The notes below the pieces were generated by a model. The model was given only the letters and a program-made list of their open reading frames with translations, did no database searches and was not told where the DNA came from. DNA of 64,000 bases from positions 14,139,290-14,203,289 of the forward strand of contig OX388316.1 in the NCBI GenBank assembly GCA_947579605.1, read 5' to 3'. Below are positions 56,150-64,000 of this stretch, one piece after another. Both the position numbers and the translations under genes were made by a program. The DNA comes from Athripsodes cinereus (lineage: Eukaryota; Arthropoda; Insecta; Trichoptera; Leptoceridae). Each line of letters opens with the position of its first letter. Position 1 is the first letter of the stretch.

Positions 56150-57289
56150 ATTACAGCACCTACGTATGAATTTTATACATGTGTAGGTATATTAGACAAG
56201 CCATTAAAAATGAGATATTTGGTAGCATTTCTCATCGCTGAATTTGATGTTAAGTATTTTATTATTAAGAAGACAGGACACTTGAAAACTTACAGAAAAA
56301 TGTACGAGACCTTTTAATATACATGTCTTTAGTAAAATTAAGAAAATAAACAGAGGAATAAACTCGGATATCAGACACACAAATAACAAATGAAATAAAA
56401 TTAAGTTGTATTTGGAAATATACTCGTACCTACGTCTCTTCAGATTTTTAAAAATTAACCACTTAAAATACTACATGACTTTTAGGTTCGTAATACCACT
56501 ATAACTTTATACCATCACCTGCTTCATTTACAAAATCACTAATTTTATTCGAAAAAAATATTTATTCATTCGGTAGAGATGTTACCAAGTATAATTTGTT
56601 CAGGGTTGTTTGTTATGTAAATCAATTTAATTGGACGCTTCTTGTGTTTATTCAAGATCACTATCATTTTAAAATAATACATAATAAAACACACGCGTTT
56701 TCATCATTATTATTTGATTGCAGATTCGGACAGTATAATTTTGGTTTTGATATTAAGTATAATTAATTGTAGGTATAAATCGTACATTGGTAAAATAAAT
56801 ACCTGCTACAAAAAATTAATATCTTTGCCTTATTTGCTTTGGTGGCCTGTACTGCATACGGGTTATCACCATATAAAATATACTTTCCTTAGGCAATGAT
56901 TAAATCCTCTGTGGTCTTGATGTACACATAATTATATCCAACAGACAAAATATTGTACTTGATATGAAGCTGGTAGCAATTTTCTAATATCGTTTTGTAA
57001 TGAAATAAAAAAAAAACATGTATTTTCTACTTTATTGTAAATTTTATTTAGAGGGACGTCTTTTTTCTTACAAGGATATTTACCTACAATCTTTTAGCAA
57101 TTAAAAAGAAAAAATTCCAACGCAGTGAATATTTTGTATTATAATAGTCTGTCCGCTGAAATTAATCTGAAAATTTAAGCTGGTTGGTAGCCTAATAGTG
57201 ACATGTCAACTTTCTCGTTTCCCACAATATCAGCTTCTGAAGGAATCCACAAAAATACAATTTGTAAACTTTTAATAGTTGTAAACTTT
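56150..57289. other. AT-rich non-coding DNA
   Basis: A reverse family A fragment (CTCATCGCTGAATTTGATG) lies at about 56232-56250. Nothing else recognised. Confidence 0.5.
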
Positions 57290-57540
57290 TAATAGTTTTA
57301 ATCCTGCGAGGCGATAAGTATAGGCTTCTGCAGTTGATAATAGAAGGCAAGATTGAGGGACGTCGAGGAGTGGGAAGGAGGCAGATGTCTTGGCTGCAGA
57401 ATATACGGCAATGGACCGGAAAAACACGGATGGGAGAGCTGGTCCGCACAGCACGAGACAGGGAAGCATTCCCCAGAGTGATCGCCAACGTCGGGGGGAC
57501 CTAAAATGGCACTCATAGAAGAAGAAGAAGAATAGTTGCG
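57290..57540 (+). pseudogene. LINE ORF2 C-terminal fragment with (GAA)n tail
   Basis: The plus strand encodes LIIEGKIEGRRGVGRRQMSW, LQNIRQWTG, RTARDREAFPRVIANV and a stop, the C-terminus of an insect LINE ORF2. It is followed by a GAAGAAGAAGAAGAA tail. AATAGTT occurs on both sides and is a possible target duplication. 5'-truncated but uninterrupted and GC-rich, so fairly recent. Confidence 0.75.
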
Positions 57541-58682
57541 TCATATAATAGCTTTTTAAAAGTCCAGAGTAAGTAATCATGAGAGATACACATTCCATAA
57601 TAATCCAGTTTCATAACAATGCTAAGAGAGTCAGTAGGTAAAATTAACAGAGTTTTTTGTACAGAACTTGATGATTTCAGTTAGGCCTCTCTATTTTTCT
57701 GTGAAAATGTTAGCTGGTTGGAAACCTTATAGTAGAGTTACGGAACTTCGGTTGATATGTAAACTTAGGGTTTGATTTTGCTGCCGATCTTTCGTTTATA
57801 AGTTAATTACATACCCAGATAAGATTTTTAAAGAGAGTGGGAATGACTCAAAGTTTAATCTATGTAACCTTTTATTATAAATCTCCAATATGAGAGCATC
57901 AAATCCGTCCGGAGCCTAGAAAATAAAATGAAAATAGAGAAATACCCATAATAGTGTTCTTAAATATGACTGAAAAATTTACGGAGAGTCCTTATTGACT
58001 TTTGAGTCTACAAAAGATATTTTTTAGTTTCAAGTAATTTACAAAATTAACAAATTTATTTATTGTAAGAAAAATATTTTTTCTCTTTTACAAATCGGAG
58101 TATTTTCTTTTTTATGTGACGAATTCTCGAAATTAATAAAAAGTCAACTTTTTACTCAAAGTTAAAAAAAATATATAGCATATATTATTCAAATTTTAAC
58201 AATTTTTGTATGAAAATTTCAAAACACATTCATTTATTTTCGCTCATTAAAATTCAAATCATTTAAGTAGGTGCTCTTTTTAAGAAAACTTTTAATATTT
58301 TTTGTATTACCCTATTTACTCGTCAATATTATTTAAGACACGAGAATCATCATCATACATTTTATAATAATTTTGTAAAATATTTTTTTTTATCGAAGTG
58401 TTTAATATGGAGTATCCTGAACGTCAAAATCAAAAAGGACATCACAGGTTAACACAACGAATTCATGATTGTTAAAACAATATGTTGGACAGAGCAAAAC
58501 ATTTTTTTTTTAATATCTCATTACAACTACACATGTTTTTATTATATTTTTTGAACACCATTATCACATGTGATTACAAAAATATTAATTCGTTTTTAAA
58601 TCATTACAAATAAAATAAATTTAGCAGTTTCATTACACTCTATAGTTTATATTTGTTGCACCCGACAATATCATGGTAGTTT
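57541..58682. other. AT-rich non-coding DNA
   Basis: Nothing recognisable on either strand. Confidence 0.5.
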
Positions 58683-58686
58683 CTAC

Positions 58687-58803
58687 TGTAATGTATTGTA
58701 TTGTCACTTATGTATGTATACCAGGCAGTCAATAAAGAGTCCTCTACCTATCAACATGTCTATTCATTTCTGGACACCACATACCTCATAAAATACATAA
58801 TAT
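58687..58803 (+). repeat. 5' LTR of the gypsy element
   Basis: Starts TGTAATG; AATAAA at 58731-58736; ends CATAATAT just before the binding site at 58806. Very short for an LTR. The 3' end is AT and not the usual CA. Confidence 0.85.
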
Positions 58804-58805
58804 TA

Positions 58806-58823
58806 TGGCGACGAGGAAATTGG
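58806..58823 (+). other. primer binding site of the gypsy element
   Basis: TGGCGACGAGGAAATTGG lies two bases after the LTR; its TGG start fits a tRNA CCA end. I recall this form in other insect gypsy elements, but the tRNA was not assigned. Confidence 0.65.
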
Positions 58824-59024
58824 AAGTAAAATAAAAATAATAATCGTCAAATATTGAAAAGAAAAAGTGTACAAATAGTCATTAAGTATAATTAAATACG
58901 TGTCAAAGTGTAAAGTATTAAAATTCAATTCAGTCATAATAAAATTTTGTATGGATTTTTGTGACAATAATTTGTGAAAAAATTGTTTTTGGTTAAAATA
59001 AATAGTTGTTTTCTAAATTTAATT

Positions 59025-60041
59025 ATGTCTAAAGCAGAGTCTGTACCGTTAAAATCTGTGTCTGATTATCAAGAATTTGTCAAAATGTCTGTACAACAAG
59101 ATAAAAATATTCCAGTGCCTGTATTCGAACCAAACTCAGAAACATTCGAACTTTTTCTAGAAAGGTTAGAGTTGTATTTCAACATTGTGAAAGTGCCCGA
59201 AAGCGAAAAAGTCAGTCGGCTTTGTTTATATTTAGGAGCTGAAAAATACAAAATTTTAAGAGAAACATTATGTCCAAGACTTATAAGTCAATGTACTTTT
59301 GAAGAATGTATCGAATGCCTAAAAGACAAATTTATATCTAAAAAGTGCACTATAGCTAAACGCTTTATATTTTATAATAGAAATCAGCATCATAATGAGT
59401 CTGTCGGGGAGTATATTTCAACAATTAAGAGTTTGTCTATTGAGTGTAAGTTTAATGAATTCCTTGACGAAGCATTGAGAGACAAGTTAGTGTGCGGTCT
59501 TAATAATAAAGAGATGTCAAGAAGATTGCTGTCACAAGAGGAATCTCTGTCATTCAGTCAAGCGTGTAAGATTGTCTTAGACATGGAAGCTGTCGCACAT
59601 AGTGCATCATTATTGCACGGGGAATCGAAGGAGTTATGTCAAGTTAATACGCAACAATCGTCAAGTGATCAACGTCAGAAGCCGTCGTATAGTCAACGTA
59701 ATGAGTCTATGTCACTATACAGTGGTCAACGTCAGAAGTCGTCGTACCGTCAGCCCATGAGGTCATCGTCATATTGTCGTCAGAAGTCTCCAAGTGGGGA
59801 TCGCAAGTCTGAAGAGTCATCGTTTATGTCAAAAAGATGTGATCAGTGTTATGTGTCACATAAACCATATAATTGTCCGTCCAGAAATTGGTCTTGTCAC
59901 AAATGTCATGTTAGAGGACATATATCTAAATATTGTCGTAATAAGTCTACAGTGAATATTTTAAGTCTAAATTGTAAAAATGTATCTAATGTTTCAGGTC
60001 CTGTTGCTTTACAGTTATGTCAAAATATTGTTTTGTCTTGA
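59025..60041 (+). CDS. gypsy Gag polyprotein
   Basis: The start is ATG at 59025 (MSKAESVPLK); the open frame upstream uses GTG. 338 codons. The N-terminal two thirds match a retrotransposon Gag capsid (EPNSETFELFLERLELYFN, VSRLCLYLGAEKY, FIFYNRNQHHNESVGEYIS). A basic Ser/Gln/Arg-rich linker follows, then a Cys/His region with a CHKC....HISKYC nucleocapsid knuckle (about 59890-59940). The stop lies inside the overlap with pol, which is in the +1 frame. It forms the particle that packages the RNA. The frame appears intact. Confidence 0.85.
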   Translation: MSKAESVPLKSVSDYQEFVKMSVQQDKNIPVPVFEPNSETFELFLERLELYFNIVKVPESEKVSRLCLYLGAEKYKILRETLCPRLISQCTFEECIECLKDKFISKKCTIAKRFIFYNRNQHHNESVGEYISTIKSLSIECKFNEFLDEALRDKLVCGLNNKEMSRRLLSQEESLSFSQACKIVLDMEAVAHSASLLHGESKELCQVNTQQSSSDQRQKPSYSQRNESMSLYSGQRQKSSYRQPMRSSSYCRQKSPSGDRKSEESSFMSKRCDQCYVSHKPYNCPSRNWSCHKCHVRGHISKYCRNKSTVNILSLNCKNVSNVSGPVALQLCQNIVLS

Positions 60042-61293
60042 TACAGGGAGTTCATCCACCATTATAAGTTATGATATATATAACAGATATTTTCGTCATG
60101 AAAATATGAATAGTTTTTCTGGTAAGCTGATTACAGCAAATAGTCAACAACTAGAGGTATGTGGATATATATATGTTAATGTGCAAGGTAGAGAAAACAG
60201 TCATTGTGTTAAATTACAATTGTTGGTAGTCAAAGAGTTAACATTTCAAGCAATTCTAGGTAGAGATTGGTTGAGTGTATTTTATCCAGAGTGGGAGGAG
60301 AATTTTAATAAGAATATTTTGTCGTATTTTGAGTCTAGTATTAATGTTGTGTCTAGTAATAATAATAGTTATAATCATAGTGAAGTTTGTGAACAGTTGT
60401 CTCGTAGTTTTCCAAATGTTTTTTCAAAGAAAAATAACGATCGTCCTATTAGTAATTTTGTTGTCGATATTAATCTCAAGGAAGGGGCTACGCCTGTTTA
60501 TCATAAGGCATATGAGGTGCCATATTCTTTACGTACAGAAGTGTCTGAGGAGTTGGATCGTCTAGAAGCAGAAGGTATTATTTCGAAAGTTCGGCATAGC
60601 CAATGGGCGTCACCTATTGTTTGTGTTCCGAAAAAGTCGGGTAAATTAAGATTATGTGTTGATTTAAAAACAACTGTCAACCCGCAGTTAAGAGTAGATC
60701 AGTACCCAATCCCACGTACTGAAGATATTTTTAATAAATTTACAGGTTGTAAAATATTTTGTAGGTTAGATCTTACTAATGCATATCTACAATTACAGGT
60801 TAGCGATGTCAGTAAACATGTACTTACTGTAAATACATTGAAGGGTCTATATGTATATAATCGTATGGTTTTTGGTCTGGCATCAGCACCAGCAATTTTT
60901 CAGATGTTCGTTGATTCTGCATTGCAAGGTATAGACAAGTGTGCTGCATATTTAGATGATATTTGTATAGGAGGTGAAAATTTTCAGTCATGTCAGCATA
61001 CACTACATCAAGTGTTGTCGAGGTTAGAAAGGTATAATGTCAAGGTCAATTTAGATAAAAGCGATTTTTATGTCTCCAGTATGGATTTTCTAGGTTTTAC
61101 ATTGTCGGGGGAAGGAAAACGACCGTCTTTAGAAAAAATTAAAAAAATCAAGTCTACTCCGTCTCCGCAGAATATTACTCAGTTGAAAAGTTATTTGTCC
61201 ATGTTGAATTTTTACAAAAATTTTATTCCTATGAGTCCAGTTTTGTTAGAACCGTTGTATGAATTGTTAAGAAAGGATGTAGCGTGGATTTAG
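60042..61293 (+). pseudogene. gypsy Pol: protease and reverse transcriptase, premature stop
   Basis: The pol frame is open from 59980, overlapping gag in the +1 frame. Protease FCLDTGSSSTIIS (about 60034-60070) and LGRDWL, then RT: WASPIVCVPKKSGKLRLCVD, DQYPIPRTEDIF, FCRLDLTNAYLQL, FGLASAPAIFQ and catalytic YLDD (about 60949-60960). The frame ends at a TAG (61291-61293) in what is otherwise continuous sequence, since the same frame resumes with the RNase H part. A nonsense mutation is likely. Gag-Pol expression would need +1 frameshifting, or an indel has occurred in the overlap. Confidence 0.85.
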
Positions 61294-61566
61294 TCAGCTG
61301 TGTGTGAGGAAGCTTTTGTCCAGAGTAAGTCAATTCTTTCAGATAAAACATTGTTAGTTTTGTATGATCCTAGTAAACCAATTAGTTTAACAGTCGATTC
61401 GAGTGCATATGGGGTAGGATGCGTTCTTAGTCATGAAGTCAATGGTCAGGAATTTCCTATAGCTTTTGAGTCAGCCACATTGACTCCAGCACAAAGAAAT
61501 TATAGTCAGCTACATAAAGAAGGTCTAGCTATAGTTTTTATCCATATTGTCAAAGCCAAATCATAA
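61294..61566 (+). pseudogene. gypsy RNase H, truncated
   Basis: In frame with the RT part: LLVLYDPSKPISLTVDSSAYGVGCVLSH is the RNase H-like start with its first aspartate. Sequence remains family-like to QLHKEGLAIVF (about 61538) and then jumps to unrelated sequence and a stop, marking a deletion junction. Confidence 0.8.
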
Positions 61567-62206
61567 TGTAAGAAATAATTGTAATATAAGTCCAAAATGT
61601 CATGTTAAAAAATTTAATATTAGTGAAAATGTTTTAGTATATTTAAGTCATATTAAAAGTCCTTTTAAGTGGTGTAAAGGTATTATTATAGATAAGTAAA
61701 GTAATTATGTATATGTCGTAAAATTGTCTGAAGGGGGAGAAGTAAGGAAGGTGCACGTCAGTGGATTAAAGAAAAGTTGTCTCTCACATAATGATGATTA
61801 TATATATGACTATTTTGACCAAGATAATAATTTCAATAGTACCAGTAATTATAGTAGTCCATCTGAACCGAGTCCTAGTGTATCGACTGATTCCCATTAT
61901 GTTACAAGGTCAGGTAGAATCAGTAAACCTCCAGTGAGGTTCACCTCTCTCTCTCTCTCCCTGGGCAATTATTAATCCCACATGATGGTGGGGTCTGCCA
62001 TTTTTGTCTTTCGCCGCCACTCGGCTCTATTCTGTGCGTCCTCCGGGGAAGCTCCGCAGTCTCTCATGTCTTGCTTCACAACCTCGCGCCACCTCCGCTT
62101 GGGTCTTCCTCGGGATCTACTACCAGGGGCAACCAATGACTGTGCCCTGTTACCTATGTATTCGGGAGGTCTTCTACTCAGGTTCACTAATGAGGTTCAC
62201 CACTGA
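61556..62206 (+). pseudogene. gypsy integrase C-terminal remnant
   Basis: After the deletion, in another frame, KKFNISENVLVYLSHIKSPF, WCKGIIIDK, a stop, SNYVYVVKLSEGGEVRKVHV and SGLKKS resemble the small C-terminal integrase domain. The acidic/Ser-rich tail ends in YVTRSGRISKPPVRF, typical of the last residues of K02A2.6-like Pol. The last codons are separated by the LINE insertion 61946-62190; the frame resumes and stops directly after the second copy of the duplication. Catalytic core and zinc finger are absent. Confidence 0.75.
61946..62190 (-). mobile_element. LINE 3' fragment nested in the gypsy element
   Basis: The minus strand encodes RRPPEYIGNRAQSLVAPGSR, SRGRPKRRWREVVKQDMR and AQNRAEWRRKTKMADP, the C-terminus of an insect LINE ORF2. 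Its 3' tail is a (GA)n run (61946-61960 as CTCTCT on the plus strand). An 11-bp duplication TGAGGTTCACC (61935-61945, 62191-62201) flanks it. 5'-truncated. Confidence 0.85.
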
Positions 62207-62233
62207 TTAAAATAAAATGTAAGGGGGAAAGAG

Positions 62234-62350
62234 TGTAATGTATTGTATTGTCACTTATGTATGTATACCAGGCAGTCAATAAAGAGTCCTCTACCTATCA
62301 ACATGTCTATTCATTTCTGGACACCACATACCTCATAAAATACATAATAT
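62234..62350 (+). repeat. 3' LTR of the gypsy element
   Basis: 117 bp, identical by eye to 58687-58803, preceded by the purine tract AAGGGGGAAAGAG and followed by CTAC. Confidence 0.88.
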
Positions 62351-62354
62351 CTAC

Positions 62355-64000
62355 CAACAAAAATTTAGACTGCGCGATTTCTCTCATTATGACTGGTGTG
62401 TTAGCTAAACACTAAAAAGAATTTATCATTGGAATCGAAAAATTTCGCCTTTATTTCTTCCAAATTGATAATTGATAATTCAATCTGATAATATTTTTTT
62501 TTAGCATGGTAGTGGAGCCTTGAACATGTCTTGATTGGCATCTACTCTAGATAACAGACACAGAGATGAAAAAGACTTAGTAAAGGAAGGAAAAGTATGT
62601 TTGCAGGTTGAAAACTTCTGTACCTATCCACATTCTTCTTTGTTTTTTCTTCAATGTGTTATTTTAAAAGATTCAAATAATGCGTTGGTATTTAAAGAAG
62701 AGAATTTTCGTTATTTTTATTAACTTTACATGAATTTTCCAGTTGTTATCTCATTCTACCTACGTCTATCTTTCAATAAAAATGTTTTCCAAGTGGATTC
62801 TGAATATTTATAGCACAAAGCAACTTGTATTGTTTTACCCACACCAAAAGTGCGTAGGTTTATATTATTATAAACATTTTCAACAAAAACCTATACCTGT
62901 AGTTTGTTATTCTTCTTTGTGACTTTAAAATTAATATATTCCAACAAGCATGAGAAACAATTAACCGCCGAAAATTACTAAGCGTGAAACAAAAGCATAA
63001 TAAAGAGTCAACGACCAGCCAATGATAGAAAAGCAATGAATCACGTCGTAGAAACGGTAGCCAATTAGAGTGTTTAAATTTATAACTAATGCCATTAGGT
63101 GCATTCGATATTATTATTTTAAAAAATAATGTTCCATTTTTAAAAAAATAACATGGTTCCCGCATTATTATAATATTAAGAAATATAATAAGAGTCATAG
63201 ACTTTTAATAGTTATAATAATCACACATTCTAAATACATCTATAAATATAAATTATTTTGATATAAATGCTTTAATATGTATAATGTACCTATTTGGAAG
63301 TAGATAAGATAAAAGTATTACATTTGATTTATTTAAAAACTCCTATATTTTTTTATTTTAAATCACTAAGATTTAAATTAAAATTTATCTAATCTGTTCA
63401 ATGTATTTTCTCCCTATGGATACATTTTTAATTATTTTCATCAATACTTTTTTAATTAATACTTATCTCAATGAAACGAAATTATAATTATTTAGGTACT
63501 TCAAAATATTTATGTATTTTTAATAGGTATATAAACATTTCTGCAAATTATACACATTAGTATATACCTACACATTTCTCATGCCCTCAAAATTGTGGAG
63601 AACTCGTGCTTTGAGGGTTTCAAATTATACCATACTGAAATAATCGGTATGGGTCGGATAAATAATATCTATTCGCTTATATCCTCGACTCAAATCCAAG
63701 TTTACTTTGAGATTCACATCTTATTGTCTTTAATAATTTAACAAATTCTATTTTGGTTTCTTGTAGTTTAATATCTCATGAAAATTGATGCAAAATACTT
63801 AAATGTGAATTTAATCTTCAAGCATAAAATCTAAAGATAACCAGTAGTAGTCTATGGTATTTGAGTAAAATGTTATTAAATAGACTTGAGAAAGGTCTTT
63901 GTTTCTAAAATGTAAACCTATACCAATGAATTTACAGTCAGGCACGGTCAAGATTGTAAAGGTTAAGTATTCACCCTGCAGTGACCACAGTCCAGTTCAC
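62355..64000. other. AT-rich non-coding DNA
   Basis: No supported gene. The minus-strand open frame 62860-63198 has no motif and the composition of random AT-rich sequence. Confidence 0.5.

Larger units (their letters stand above)
58687..62350 (+). mobile_element. gypsy (Ty3-type, K02A2.6-like) retrotransposon, internally deleted
   Basis: Two 117-bp direct repeats, identical by eye, flanked by the 4-bp duplication CTAC (58683-58686, 62351-62354). A binding-site candidate TGGCGACGAGG starts at 58806 and a purine tract AAGGGGGAAAGAG ends at 62233. Gag and Pol are recognisable. Part of RNase H and nearly all of the integrase are deleted, and a LINE fragment is inserted at the end of pol. At 3.7 kb it is much shorter than a full element of this type (about 5 kb or more). 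Confidence 0.88.

Noticed and set aside
1..64000. CRISPR array, bacterial operon or phage-like system
   Set aside because: No regularly spaced repeats or dense coding; splice sites and retroelements show a eukaryotic genome.

Overview
This is a 64 kb stretch of AT-rich animal DNA that is almost entirely intergenic or intronic sequence filled with transposable elements. I see no host protein-coding exon, rRNA or intact tRNA. The element types point to an insect, most likely a moth or butterfly (Lepidoptera): LINE 3' ends encoding the 'VCKDR..W....SAYP' tail, R1-clade and jockey-like LINEs, BEL/Pao and K02A2.6-like gypsy elements, abundant TACC/GTAGG-type short repeats, and hAT and fold-back MITEs. 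The assignment is inference from element types; species cannot be read from the window.

Layout. 1-7.9 kb: non-coding DNA with small repeats (R1-type LINE 3' fragment, TA-flanked MITE, fold-back elements). 7.94-18.30 kb: a DNA transposon with 36-bp terminal inverted repeats carrying a multi-exon gene for a DUF7869-like putative transposase. Its last exon is split by a 6.3 kb LTR element (9687-16010) with 1001-bp LTRs and no recognisable gag or pol. 18.3-24.0 kb: non-coding. 24.0-28.7 kb: BEL/Pao retrotransposon with one long Gag-Pol ORF and a broken integrase. 28.7-41.8 kb: LINE relics, a near-perfect 248-bp hairpin, fold-back elements and a Harbinger-like MITE. 41.83-44.36 kb: 5'-truncated R1-clade LINE on the minus strand with a 15-bp target duplication, itself interrupted by a jockey-like LINE fragment. 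45.2 and 48.7 kb: two hAT-type MITEs with exact 8-bp target duplications. 51.8-57.5 kb: LINE 3' fragments, including two R1-type copies at the same target motif. 58.69-62.35 kb: short gypsy element with 117-bp LTRs, an internal deletion and a nested LINE. 62.4-64 kb: non-coding.

How the parts relate. All three LTR elements have identical or nearly identical LTRs (one mismatch in 1001 bp by eye in the largest), so they inserted recently. Yet all three lack a working integrase or any pol at all, which suggests mobilisation by enzymes supplied in trans. Removing each nested insertion together with one copy of its target duplication restores an uninterrupted reading frame in the host element in three cases (transposase exon, R1 LINE, gypsy pol C-terminus). 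This fixes the order of events. The most unusual points are the DUF7869 transposon with a tandemly triplicated coding exon, the coding-less large LTR element with a strongly C-poor plus strand and 14-bp LTR repeats, and a hairpin with a compensatory base change at the 3' end of the R1-type LINEs. All alignments were made by eye; no database search was run.
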